Below are positions 55,884-63,901 of a DNA stretch of 64,000 nt, one piece after another. Every line of letters begins with the position of its first letter. The stretch's first letter is position 1. The position numbers were made by a program, and so were the translations under genes. The notes below the pieces were generated by a model. It saw only the letters and a list, made by a program, of their open reading frames with translations. It searched no databases and was not told the DNA's origin. This DNA comes from Actinoplanes sp040639655 (GTDB lineage: Bacteria; Actinomycetota; Actinomycetes; Mycobacteriales; Micromonosporaceae), in NCBI RefSeq assembly GCF_040639655.1, contig NZ_JBFAAI010000020.1:99161-163160 (forward strand), in the 5' to 3' direction.

Positions 55884-57212
55884 ATGAGACCGAGACTCAA
55901 GATCCTGCTCGCAGCGATCGTCACCTCGCTGATGGCGGCCCTCGCCGCGGTCAGCATGCCCCAGCCCGCCGCCGCGGCCGCGCTCACCGAGATCACCGGC
56001 TTCGGAACCAACCCCAGCAACCTGCGGATGTACGTCTACGTGCCCGACAACCTGGCGCCCCGGCCGGGTCTGCTCGTGGCCGTCCACTACTGCACCGGCA
56101 CCGGGCCGGCCTTCTACAGCGGCTCCCAGTTCGCCTCGCTCGCCGACCGGTACGGCTACATCGTCATCTACCCGTCGGTGACCCGGAGCAGCCAGTGCTT
56201 CGACGTCGCCTCCCCGCAGGCGCTGACCCGCGGCGGCGGCAGCGACCCGGTCGGCATCAAGTCGATGATCGACTACGTGCGGGCCCGTTACCCCGTCGAC
56301 CCGGACCGCATCGTGGCGACCGGTGTCTCCAGCGGCGCCATGATGACCAACGTGCTGCTGGGCCTCTACCCCGACGTGTTCAGCGCCGGGTCGGCGTTCG
56401 CCGGCGTACCGTTCGGCTGCTTCGCCACCACCAACGGCTCCGAATGGAACAGCGACTGCGCCAACGGCCTCGTCACGAAGACCCCGCAGCAGTGGGGAGA
56501 CCTGATCCGCAACGCCTACCCGGGATACACCGGCCGCCGGCCGCGCATGCAGACCTGGCACGGCACCAACGACGAGGTGCTGCGGTACCCCAACTTCGGT
56601 GAACAGATCGACCAGTGGACCAACGTCCACGGGCTCACCCAGACCCCGTCGTTCACCGACACGCCGCAGAGCGGATACACCCGTACCCGTTACGGCGGCA
56701 CCGGTGACACCGCCCCGGTCGAGGCGATCAGCATGAGCGGCGTCAGCCACAACCTGCCCGTCAACGCCGCCGCGGCAGTGCACTTCCTCGGCCTCGACAC
56801 CACGACGCCGAACCCCTCGTCGCCCGCTCCGTCGTCACCGGCTCCGTCGTCACCGGCTCCGTCGTCACCGGCTCCGTCGTCACCGGCGCCGATCGGCGGC
56901 TGCCGGGTCGGGTACACCGTCAGTTCCTGGAGCACCGGCTTCACGGCCTCCGTCACCGTCACCAACACCGGCACGAGCACGATCAACGGCTGGCGCCTCG
57001 GCTTCACGCTGCCTGCCGGACAGAACGTGACGAACGCCTGGAACGCCACCGTCAGCCCGGCCGGCGGTGCCGTCACCGCCACCAACGTCTCCTACAACGG
57101 CACGCTTGCCGCCGGGGCGTCACAGACGTTCGGCTTCCAGGCCACCCACACCGGCGGCGCCGCCGAGCCCACCGCGTTCACCCTCAACGGTGCCGCCTGC
57201 GCCGTCGTCTGA
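55884..57212 (+). CDS. Secreted CE1-type esterase with CBM2
   Basis: 442 residues. Signal peptide to about residue 33 (LAAVSMPQPAAAAA), a PHB-depolymerase/CE1 esterase domain, a (SSPAP)n linker, and a C-terminal CBM2 (CRVGYTVSSWSTGFTASVTVTNTG, NAWNATVSPAGG). Catalytic serine lies in the nucleophile elbow ATGVSSGAMM; the histidine is in SGVSHNLP and the acid in HGTNDEVL. Likely removes acetyl or feruloyl groups from xylan, with cellulose anchoring, which fits a soil saprophyte. The linker DNA is a 15-base tandem repeat (56825-56885). Confidence 0.9.
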   Translation: MRPRLKILLAAIVTSLMAALAAVSMPQPAAAAALTEITGFGTNPSNLRMYVYVPDNLAPRPGLLVAVHYCTGTGPAFYSGSQFASLADRYGYIVIYPSVTRSSQCFDVASPQALTRGGGSDPVGIKSMIDYVRARYPVDPDRIVATGVSSGAMMTNVLLGLYPDVFSAGSAFAGVPFGCFATTNGSEWNSDCANGLVTKTPQQWGDLIRNAYPGYTGRRPRMQTWHGTNDEVLRYPNFGEQIDQWTNVHGLTQTPSFTDTPQSGYTRTRYGGTGDTAPVEAISMSGVSHNLPVNAAAAVHFLGLDTTTPNPSSPAPSSPAPSSPAPSSPAPSSPAPIGGCRVGYTVSSWSTGFTASVTVTNTGTSTINGWRLGFTLPAGQNVTNAWNATVSPAGGAVTATNVSYNGTLAAGASQTFGFQATHTGGAAEPTAFTLNGAACAVV

Positions 57213-57222
57213 GGCACCGATG

Positions 57223-57252
57223 ACGCGACCGGGTTCCCCACCCCGGTCGCGT
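57223..57252. terminator. Terminator between esterase and mtnP
   Basis: Perfect 11-bp stem ACGCGACCGGG (57223-57233) with CCCGGTCGCGT (57242-57252). It serves both converging genes. Confidence 0.85.
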
Positions 57253-57281
57253 TGCCGATCGCCGTGCTCACCCCGTACGGA

Positions 57282-58088
57282 TCAAGGAAGCTCGAAAGGC
57301 AGTTTGATGCCCGCCAGGGCGTCCCGGCAGGGGCAGGAACGCTCGGCCGGAAGCTTGACGACCGCATCGAGAAGGACGTCGCGAAGACGTGCCGTGTTGT
57401 CGGCGAAGACCGCGAAGACCTCTTCCTGGGTGACGCCGTGCTCACCTTCCACACCCGCGTCCAGGTCGGTGACCAGCGCGATCGCCGTGTAACAGAGCGC
57501 CAGCTCGCGTGCGAGTACCGCTTCCGGGTGACCGGTCATGTTCACGATCGTGCCGCCGATAGACGTGAACCAGCGCGACTCGGCACGCGTCGAGAAGCGT
57601 GGACCCTCCACGACCACCATCGTTCCGCCGTCCACCGCACTCACCCGCTCGGCGGAATCCAGCACCACCGCACGACCCACCGGGCAGTACGGATCGGCGA
57701 ACGACACGTGCACCGCGCCCGAGTCGTAGAACGTCTGCTCACGGCCACTCGTCCGGTCGATCAGCTGATCCGGCACCACGAAAGTGCCCGGACCGAGCTC
57801 CGGACGCAGACCGCCGACCGCGCACGGGGCGATGATCTGCCGGACACCGAGCGAACGCAGCGCCCACAGATTGGCCCTATAGGGAATGCGATGTGGGGGA
57901 AACCGGTGGTCACGGCCGTGCCGCGGCAGGAACGCCACCCGGCGCCCACCCACCTCGGCCACGGTGATCCGGTCCGATGGAGAGCCGAAGGGAGTGTCGA
58001 CCTCATGTTCGGTGGCGTTGTCCAGGAGCGCGTAAAGCCCCGATCCGCCGATGACGCCGATCTCTGCTGCCGTAGGTGGCGGGTTCAT
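57282..58088 (-). CDS. mtnP: S-methyl-5'-thioadenosine phosphorylase
   Basis: 268 residues. PNP/MTAP family 2: IGVIGGSGLY, PFGSPSDRI, FLPRHGRDHRFPPHRIPYRANLWALRSLG, VVVEGPRFSTRAES and NMTGHPEAVLARELALCY. Phosphorolyses methylthioadenosine to methylthioribose-1-phosphate and adenine. The RxxRxSFFP region of human MTAP is not visible, so other purine nucleosides are possible substrates. Divergent from the YqgE gene. Confidence 0.9.
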   Translation of the reverse strand: MNPPPTAAEIGVIGGSGLYALLDNATEHEVDTPFGSPSDRITVAEVGGRRVAFLPRHGRDHRFPPHRIPYRANLWALRSLGVRQIIAPCAVGGLRPELGPGTFVVPDQLIDRTSGREQTFYDSGAVHVSFADPYCPVGRAVVLDSAERVSAVDGGTMVVVEGPRFSTRAESRWFTSIGGTIVNMTGHPEAVLARELALCYTAIALVTDLDAGVEGEHGVTQEEVFAVFADNTARLRDVLLDAVVKLPAERSCPCRDALAGIKLPFELP

Positions 58089-58200
58089 GTCCAGACCTTA
58101 TCCGCGGCCGGAAAGCCAAGCTAATGTGCTGACATGGCTACGTCGAGCGGACGGCGGTAAACACGTGTTCGGTGAGCAGCAGCGGATCGGAGGCCGGTCG

Positions 58201-58758
58201 GTGGATTCGATGACCGGTCAGCTGCTCGTCGCCACGCCCACCCTCAAGGACCCCAACTTCGACCGGACGGTCGTGCTGCTGGTGGCCCACGAGACGGGCG
58301 GCGCGCTGGGGGTCGTGCTCAACCGCGCGACCGAGGTTCCGGTCGCCGAGGTCCTCGGCACGTGGGGCGAACTCGCGGGCGACCCCGCGGTCCTCTTCGA
58401 GGGCGGGCCGGTCCAGCCGGAGTCGGCGATCTGCCTGGCCCGTACCAAACCGGAGTTCAAGAAGCGCCTCTCCGGCTTCCACCCGGTCAGCGGCGCGCTC
58501 GGCACCCTGGACCTCTCCGCCGACCCGGAGCGGATGCGGGAGAGCGTGGCCGGCATCCGCGTCTTCGCCGGATACTCCGGATGGTCGGCCGGTCAGCTCG
58601 AGGACGAGATCGCCTCCGGCTCCTGGTTCGTCTTCGACGCACTGCCCGGCGACCCCTTCGTCGAGCGCCCCGACGACCTCTGGGCCATGGTCCTGCGCCG
58701 CCAGGGCGACATCCTCGCGGCGGTCGCCCACTTCCCGCCGGACGTCTCCCTCAACTGA
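58201..58758 (+). CDS. YqgE/AlgH family protein
   Basis: 185 residues from a GTG with GGAGG seven bases upstream. Family features: MTGQLLVATPTLKDPNFDRTVVLLVAHE, GALGVVLNR, FEGGPVQPES, RVFAGYSGWSAGQLEDEI and SWFVFDALPGDPFV. DUF179; structurally known, molecularly unexplained. Ends 77 bases upstream of tRNA-Ala. Confidence 0.93.
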   Translation: MDSMTGQLLVATPTLKDPNFDRTVVLLVAHETGGALGVVLNRATEVPVAEVLGTWGELAGDPAVLFEGGPVQPESAICLARTKPEFKKRLSGFHPVSGALGTLDLSADPERMRESVAGIRVFAGYSGWSAGQLEDEIASGSWFVFDALPGDPFVERPDDLWAMVLRRQGDILAAVAHFPPDVSLN

Positions 58759-58835
58759 GGGGGGTGCTTCGAAGGGAGCCCGCGAGGTGTGTAGTATTTC
58801 CAGCGTGCCCGAGGGAAACCGCCGGGGACCAGCAA

Positions 58836-58908
58836 GGGGCTGTGGCGCAGCTGGTAGCGCACCACACTGGCAGTGTGGGGGTCAGGGGTTCGAGTCCCCT
58901 CAGCTCCA
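58836..58908 (+). tRNA. tRNA-Ala(GGC)
   Basis: 73 bases. Acceptor stem GGGGCTG/CAGCTCC, discriminator A; anticodon loop CTGGCAG between CCACA and TGTGG gives anticodon GGC; T-arm GGGGTTCGAGTCCCC. CCA is not encoded. Confidence 0.96.
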
Positions 58909-58936
58909 CCCTTGAACAACTCATAGCAGTGCAGCT

Positions 58937-58962
58937 CAGGCCCGGTCTGTCGACCGGGCCTG
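58937..58962 (+). terminator. Terminator after tRNA-Ala
   Basis: Perfect 11-bp stem CAGGCCCGGTC (58937-58947) with GACCGGGCCTG (58952-58962), then ATTCGTTG. Confidence 0.85.
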
Positions 58963-59326
58963 ATTCGTTGTAGGGGACAGGTAGGGGAACCGGATCCCAG
59001 CTCGCGCCGGGCGGGGGTCCTGGCGAAGCGTCGAACAGTCCACGAATCGTCGGAGCATCCAGAGCGGTAGGCCGCCAGCTCGTTGCGATACTTCCCGACG
59101 CTGCACCGGCCGGCGGCTGAGTCGCGCCGATCGATCCGCGCCGCCCAGGTCGACGGCCGCGGTGGTCGCGCAGCAGGAGGGTGGACCCTGCCAGCGGTTC
59201 GACATGTCGACGGCTGAGTTCGTCCACCGGATGCTCATGATCCGGAGCTCCGGCCGTTCACCGTGGCCGATCCGCCACGCCTGCCCTTTCCCAGCCGGGG
59301 AGGGGATGGGCCACCCGGGTCCGCTG
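58963..59326. other. Gap downstream of tRNA-Ala
   Basis: About 360 bases without a supported gene. Minus-strand frames are open but show no known domain or ribosome site. The direct repeat TAGGGGACAGGTAGGGGAAC lies at 58971-58990. As a tRNA 3' flank it could be an old integration site, but I see no copy of the tRNA end. Confidence 0.4.
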
Positions 59327-59818
59327 TCAGGTGCGCAGCACGCCGATCACGCCGGTCAGTGCCAGCGGGCCGTTGTATGCCGAGTCGTTGGCGATGCCGC
59401 GGTTGTCGCCGAGCACGAAGATGTGCCCGTCCGGCACGGTGAGAGGGTCGAAGGTGACCGGCGGCTCGCCGTTCGCGGCGATGTACGGCTCTTTCAGGGC
59501 GGCGCCGTTGTGCAGCACGCGCCCTGCCGGGTCACAGCAGCTCACGGTGTCGCCGGGCACCGCGATCACGCGGTGGATCCGGGGCGGGTCACCCGGCTCC
59601 GCGCCCCAGCTGCCGGGCGCATCGAAGACCACAAGGTCGCCCGCGTGCGGACGGTATTCCCCGGGTTCGATCATGTCGGCCGTGACGATGTCGCCCTCGG
59701 TGAGGGTCGGCTTCATCGCCGGTGAGTTGATCCGGTATTTCTTCACGTTGTCGAAGCCGCACGAGCCGGATGCCACCAGTGCCAGCGCCAGCACGGCTGC
59801 CAGGGAGATAGTTCGCAC
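59327..59818 (-). CDS. Signal peptidase I-like protein lacking both catalytic residues
   Basis: 163 residues from a GTG (start uncertain, no clear ribosome site). N-terminal TM (VLALALVASGSCG), then an S26 fold: SPAMKPTLTEGDIV, RIHRVIAVPGDTV, and GDNRGIANDSAYNGPL. In type I signal peptidases the serine stands directly before the Met of SM-x-PTL and the lysine in the IKR motif; here they are Ala34 and His82. The box E GDNR remains. Either a pseudoenzyme or a divergent actinobacterial subgroup. Not in an operon. Confidence 0.78.
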   Translation of the reverse strand: MRTISLAAVLALALVASGSCGFDNVKKYRINSPAMKPTLTEGDIVTADMIEPGEYRPHAGDLVVFDAPGSWGAEPGDPPRIHRVIAVPGDTVSCCDPAGRVLHNGAALKEPYIAANGEPPVTFDPLTVPDGHIFVLGDNRGIANDSAYNGPLALTGVIGVLRT

Positions 59819-59901
59819 GAGCCGATCGTCGCATTCGCGTTGTTCTCTCCTGCCCGGCTCCCTGGCGTAAGGGCCGATCGAGGGGGAGATGAACGTCCGT
59901 C

Positions 59902-60006
59902 GTGGTCCGTCTACTCGGGCCGGTGGAGTTACGGGGAGAGGCGGACCGGGCGATCCGGGCCCGGGGCAGACGGCGTGCGGTACTCGCGGCGCTCGCCCTG
60001 GAAGCC
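59902..60006 (+). pseudogene. N-terminal fragment of a SARP/BTAD-type regulator
   Basis: GTG at 59902 followed by VRLLGPVELRGEADRAIRARG and RRRAVLAALALEA, the typical start of AfsR/SARP regulators. After about 35 codons the frame loses similarity and ends at 60192 without the rest of a DNA-binding or BTAD domain. The region 60007-60268 holds no gene. A decayed remnant is the best reading. Confidence 0.55.
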
Positions 60007-60268
60007 ATCCCGGCCGCAGCCGGGTCGGCACGTCGCCCTCCGCGGGAGGCTGCCCGGCCGATCGCTGGCGGCCGGGCTGACGGCGTGACGAGACAGGATT
60101 CGGGACCCGTGCCGTTACGGGGGGAACGGCACGGGCCGGGCGTAACGATAACCGTCTTTTCGGACAGAAGCGAGGGTTTGTCAGCGATCTAGAGCAACCG
60201 CACAGGAAAGCGCTTTTCGCCGAGCGGAAGCTGCGCGGCGCGCGGGGCCGGCCCGGTCGGATGACGAG

Positions 60269-60655
60269 TCAGGTACCCAGGTGGCGGCGGCCGATCAGGG
60301 TCTGCAGCCTGGTCACCAGGTCCCGCGGGGAGATCGGTTTGGACATGTAGCCGTCGGCGCCCGCGCCGAGGCCCGCGTTGACGTCGTAGGCGTGGCTGTT
60401 GCCGGAGACCATCAGGATCGCCATGTCGCGGATCGCCGGGGTGCTGCGGGCCAGCTGGCACAGTTCCATGCCGTTCATGGCCGGCATCCGTACGTCGGTG
60501 ATCATGCCGACCGGCTTGGCGACGGTGAGGATGCGGGCAGCGGTCTTCCCGTCCTTCGCGCCGAGCGCCCGGTAACCCGCCGACTCGAGGGTCACGGTGA
60601 GCAGGTCACGGACGTCGGAGTCGTCGTCTGCGATCAGGATCAGGTTCTGGTTCAT
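60269..60655 (-). CDS. Single-domain response regulator
   Basis: 128 residues from an ATG with AGGAGG seven bases upstream. CheY-like receiver: ILIADDDSDVRDLL, phospho-Asp in MITDVRMPAMNG, MVSGNS and the conserved lysine YMSKPISPRDLV. No output domain. Downstream of the pil genes on the same strand but separated by a strong terminator, so transcription is independent; a role in pilus or motility control is possible. Confidence 0.9.
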   Translation of the reverse strand: MNQNLILIADDDSDVRDLLTVTLESAGYRALGAKDGKTAARILTVAKPVGMITDVRMPAMNGMELCQLARSTPAIRDMAILMVSGNSHAYDVNAGLGAGADGYMSKPISPRDLVTRLQTLIGRRHLGT

Positions 60656-60739
60656 GCGGCTTCCTCCTAGCTCTCGCCTGCCTGTTCGGCCGTTGAAACC
60701 ACGGCGAGAGTTGCGTGCGGGTGCGATCCGGGTGCGGCG

Positions 60740-60772
60740 AAAGCCCCTGTCCCGTAGGGGAGCAGGGGCTTT
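60740..60772. terminator. Terminator between pilO and the response regulator
   Basis: Perfect 10-bp stem AAAGCCCCTG (60740-60749) with CAGGGGCTTT (60763-60772). The A and T ends give U-runs on both strands. Confidence 0.88.
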
Positions 60773-60784
60773 CATGCGGTTCGG

Positions 60785-61363
60785 TCAGGACTTGACGGTC
60801 GCCGTCTTCGTCGAGGTGATGAAGGCCTTGAGCGTCAGGGAGAGTTCCCAGCCTTCGTCATCCTGGCCGAGCTGGGCGGTCTCGATGAGGAGGGCTCGAG
60901 GCTGCTCCGTCTGCAGGTGTTTCACCAGATTGAGGATCCGCTCGACACTCTGGCCCTCGATGCTGAGGGTGATCGGTAGCTGGGTCACCGTGCTGGGCGA
61001 CTTCGCCAGCTCCTCGTTGGTCGCGCTGTAACCGCTGACCTCGACCTTGTACTTGGCGCCGAGGCTCTGCAGCTGCTTCAGGAATTCCGGGATCCGGTTG
61101 GTCGAGTTGTCGTGCGGGATGGCTTGCTGGTTGGTGACCAGCGTCTTCTTGTACTGGTTGATCTTCTTGAGTTCCGCCTTCAACTCGGCCAGCCTCTTCT
61201 GTTCCTTGATCAGTTGAGTCTCCGTGTCGGCGGTCTCGGCGTGGACGGTGTCGATCGCTGTGTACTGCGGTTTGATCAGCAGGAACCAGCCGCCCGCGAC
61301 GAGCATGATCGTCAGGGCGAGGCCGCCGAAGAGCCAGATCTGATCGATGCGGCGCGCGGTCAT
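60785..61363 (-). CDS. pilO: Type IV pilus assembly protein PilO-like
   Basis: 192 residues from an ATG with GGAGG six bases upstream; the start overlaps the pilN stop (TGATG). Short cytoplasmic N-terminus, one TM (LFGGLALTIMLVAGGWFLLIK), coiled coil (AETADTETQLIKEQKRLAELKAELKKI) and a C-terminal ferredoxin-like domain (LPITLSIEGQSVERILNLVKHLQ). PilO pairs with PilN in the inner-membrane alignment complex. Confidence 0.88.
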   Translation of the reverse strand: MTARRIDQIWLFGGLALTIMLVAGGWFLLIKPQYTAIDTVHAETADTETQLIKEQKRLAELKAELKKINQYKKTLVTNQQAIPHDNSTNRIPEFLKQLQSLGAKYKVEVSGYSATNEELAKSPSTVTQLPITLSIEGQSVERILNLVKHLQTEQPRALLIETAQLGQDDEGWELSLTLKAFITSTKTATVKS

Positions 61364-62058
61364 CACTTGCCTCCACTCGGGCACTTGGTGGTGAAGCGGC
61401 CGCAGAGCGCCTTGTCGGTGATCGTCACGGTGATGGAGAAGCTGTAGTAATTCGTTTCCTTGTCCTTGTTCGCGGCTGTGACGAACGGATTCGTCACGTG
61501 CCGGAGACTGCCGAGCTCGTTGACGAAGTTGGCGATCACGTGCTTGTCCTTGGCCACGCCGGAGATGTTCAGCGTGCCGACCGCTCCGCCGGGGTCCTTG
61601 GCACCCTCGGCCTTCTCCGCAAGACCGGCGTTCAGCTCGGTGAGACCGACCTTCTCCTGGCGAGCCGTGTCCCCGATCAGGTTGATCAGATTGGTCCAGG
61701 AGAGGTCGTCGGCGAGGACCGCGGTCAGTTCGGTCTTCAGTATCTCGCCGCCGTCCTGATACTCGACCAGCGTCCGGAACTCATCCGTCCGCTGGTCCGC
61801 CCGGGTATCGGTCAAGGTCTGGAACATCGCCTCGTAGTCCTCGTCGGCGGTTGCCTTGGCGACGGTCGTCTGCCAGTACCAGGCGCCGACGGCGGCCACC
61901 ACGAGGAGTACCACGAACACGATCAGCGAGCGGATACGCCGGGACCGCCGGCCGTCCCGGATCTCCGGTGGCATCAGGTCGGCGCGGATGGTGAGGACCC
62001 GGGCCGCCTGCTGCGGCGAGACCGACGGGTCCACGGGCATGAGTGCGGTGGTGGTCAT
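61363..62058 (-). CDS. pilN: Type IV pilus assembly protein PilN-like
   Basis: 231 residues, ATG overlapping the pilM stop (ATGA). N-terminal cytoplasmic segment with VLTIRADLMPPEIRDGRR (the NLLP-like motif by which PilN contacts PilM), one TM (LIVFVVLLVVAAVGAWYW), a coiled coil and a C-terminal ferredoxin-like domain (VGTLNISGVAKDKHVIANFVNELG). Two C-terminal cysteines (LCGRFTTKC) may form a disulfide outside the cell. Confidence 0.88.
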   Translation of the reverse strand: MTTTALMPVDPSVSPQQAARVLTIRADLMPPEIRDGRRSRRIRSLIVFVVLLVVAAVGAWYWQTTVAKATADEDYEAMFQTLTDTRADQRTDEFRTLVEYQDGGEILKTELTAVLADDLSWTNLINLIGDTARQEKVGLTELNAGLAEKAEGAKDPGGAVGTLNISGVAKDKHVIANFVNELGSLRHVTNPFVTAANKDKETNYYSFSITVTITDKALCGRFTTKCPSGGK

Positions 62059-63080
62059 CGGGTCGCTCCGAGCGTGAGGCCGATCGACACGGCGGCCGAC
62101 GGCACGAAACTGTCGAACCCGCGCTCCCGGGCCTTGCGGGTGTCGCGAAGGCGGGAGGCGTTGTCGGCGTACATCACGGCGACGCCGAGCTGCTCCTGCA
62201 GGTGCTCGGCGAGGCCGGGCATCAGGGCGCTGCCGCCGCAGAGCGAGATCCGGGTGACCTGCTTCTGCCGTTCGCCGGAGGCCAGGTAGGTGAACGAGCT
62301 GCGCAGCTCGCTGGAGAGCGGGCGGACCGCGTCGACCAGGGCGGCCACCGTGTCCGGGTTGCCGTCGCCGTGCAGGCCGTACCGGCACTTCAGCGCCTCG
62401 GCCTCGACGGTGTCCAGGCCCAGGCGGGTGGCGATGTTCTCGGTGATCTCGGCGCCACCGCGCGGCAGGGTACGGACGAACAGCGGCTCACCGTCCGCGT
62501 GCACCACCACACTGGTGATGTTGGCGCCGATGTCCACGATGGCCTCGACCTGGGCGTCCAGCCGCGAGGCGGAGCGCAGCATGGCGAACGAGGCGAGGTC
62601 GACGCCGACCACCTTGAGGCCGGCCTTCTGCACCGCCTGGACCATGGTGAGTACCGCGTCCTTGGGCATGGCGATCAGCAGGCCGCGCACGGTCGGATTG
62701 TCGCCGGGCTGCTCGAGCGGATAAAAGTCCAGCAGCGAGCGCTCGACCGCGAGTGGCAGCTGCTCCTTGACCTGGAACGGCAGGGCCTGGCGCATCTGGC
62801 TCTGCGGCAGGTTCGCCACCGACGTCTCGCGGACCACCAGCTGCGGGTTGGTGACCGCGAGGGTGACCTTCTTGCTGGCGAACTTGCTGGCGTTCCAGAG
62901 CTGCTTGAGGGCGGCGGTGACCGTGCCCGGGTCCTGCACCACGCCGGCCGAGACGGTGCCCGGCTCGAGCGGGAACTGGCCGAAGTTGATGAGCGTGTAG
63001 TCGTCCTTGTTGCGCCGGACTTCCACGGCCCGGATGGAGGACGAGCCGATGTCGAGCCCGATCGGCGTTGAGCCAGCCAT
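62055..63080 (-). CDS. pilM: Type IV pilus assembly ATPase-fold protein PilM
   Basis: 341 residues from an ATG with GAAGGAAGGAAG upstream. Actin/FtsA-like fold: phosphate-1 loop GLDIGSSSIRAVEV, VDIGANITSVVV and adenosine loop SLCGGSALMPGLAEHL. Binds the PilN tail on the cytoplasmic side. Middle gene of prepilin peptidase-pilM-pilN-pilO, spaced 38 bases from the peptidase gene. Confidence 0.94.
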   Translation of the reverse strand: MAGSTPIGLDIGSSSIRAVEVRRNKDDYTLINFGQFPLEPGTVSAGVVQDPGTVTAALKQLWNASKFASKKVTLAVTNPQLVVRETSVANLPQSQMRQALPFQVKEQLPLAVERSLLDFYPLEQPGDNPTVRGLLIAMPKDAVLTMVQAVQKAGLKVVGVDLASFAMLRSASRLDAQVEAIVDIGANITSVVVHADGEPLFVRTLPRGGAEITENIATRLGLDTVEAEALKCRYGLHGDGNPDTVAALVDAVRPLSSELRSSFTYLASGERQKQVTRISLCGGSALMPGLAEHLQEQLGVAVMYADNASRLRDTRKARERGFDSFVPSAAVSIGLTLGATR

Positions 63081-63118
63081 CGGTCTTCCTTCCTTCTGGT
63101 GGCGGTCGAGGCGGTGGG

Positions 63119-63901
63119 TCAAGCGGTGGGGAGGAGCAGATTCGTGTACCAGCCGGCGAGCGGCGCCGCCGCGAAGACCGCGAGGAAGGCTCCAGCCAGC
63201 ATGTACGGACCGAACGGGATCCGGCTCTTGCGGGAGGCCAGCTTCAGCGCGATCAGGATCCCGCCGACGACTCCGCCGAGCAGGAAACCGGCGAGGGCGC
63301 CGACCGCGACCGCGCTCCAGCCGAGCCAGCCGAGGTAGAAGCCGAGCAGCGGGGCGAGTTTCACGTCACCGCCGCCCATGCCCCAGATCGCGAGCACGCG
63401 GTAGAGCAGGTAGAGCAGGCCCGCGGCGAGGAATCCGCGGAGCAGGTCAGCCGGCTCGCCGGCGGCCAGTGAGACCGGGACGAGCAGGGCGGCGGCCACG
63501 GCGTACGAGGGAAGGACGATTTTGTCGGGAAGACGCATCACGTCGAGGTCGATCATCGCCAGGGCGATCGCGACAGCGGCGAGATAGAGGTATGCCGGGA
63601 GTTCCCAGGACCAGCCGAAGCGGGCCGCGACCGCGACGAACAGGGCCGCGGTGCCGGCCTCGACCAGCGGGTAGCGGGCGCTGATCCGGGTGCCGCAGTC
63701 GGCGCACCGGCCGCGGAGCATCAGCCAGCCGACGACCGGGACGTTGTGCCGGTTCCGGACCGGGTTGCCGCACTGCGGGCAGTGCGAGCCCGGGTGGATC
63801 AGCGACTCGTCGCGGGGCACCCGGTGGATCACGACGTTCAGGAACGATCCGATGGCGAGCCCGAGGAGTGCGACGATGCCGAACAGCGGGATCTCTGGCA
63901 T
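63119..63901 (-). CDS. pilD: Prepilin peptidase (A24, type IV leader peptidase)
   Basis: 260 residues from an ATG with GAGGAGG upstream. N-terminal methylase-like part with zinc cysteines 41, 44, 66 and 69 (CPQC, CADC), then the aspartyl protease: first Asp in MIDLDVMRLPD, second in the GGGDVKLAPLLG motif. About seven TM helices. Cleaves the leader of type IV prepilins. The bases 63902-64000 are the upstream region at the window edge. Confidence 0.95.
   Translation of the reverse strand: MPEIPLFGIVALLGLAIGSFLNVVIHRVPRDESLIHPGSHCPQCGNPVRNRHNVPVVGWLMLRGRCADCGTRISARYPLVEAGTAALFVAVAARFGWSWELPAYLYLAAVAIALAMIDLDVMRLPDKIVLPSYAVAAALLVPVSLAAGEPADLLRGFLAAGLLYLLYRVLAIWGMGGGDVKLAPLLGFYLGWLGWSAVAVGALAGFLLGGVVGGILIALKLASRKSRIPFGPYMLAGAFLAVFAAAPLAGWYTNLLLPTA

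Noticed and set aside
58963..59326. Integrase remnant behind tRNA-Ala
   Set aside because: Location invites it, but translations show none of the R-H-R-Y motifs of tyrosine recombinases.
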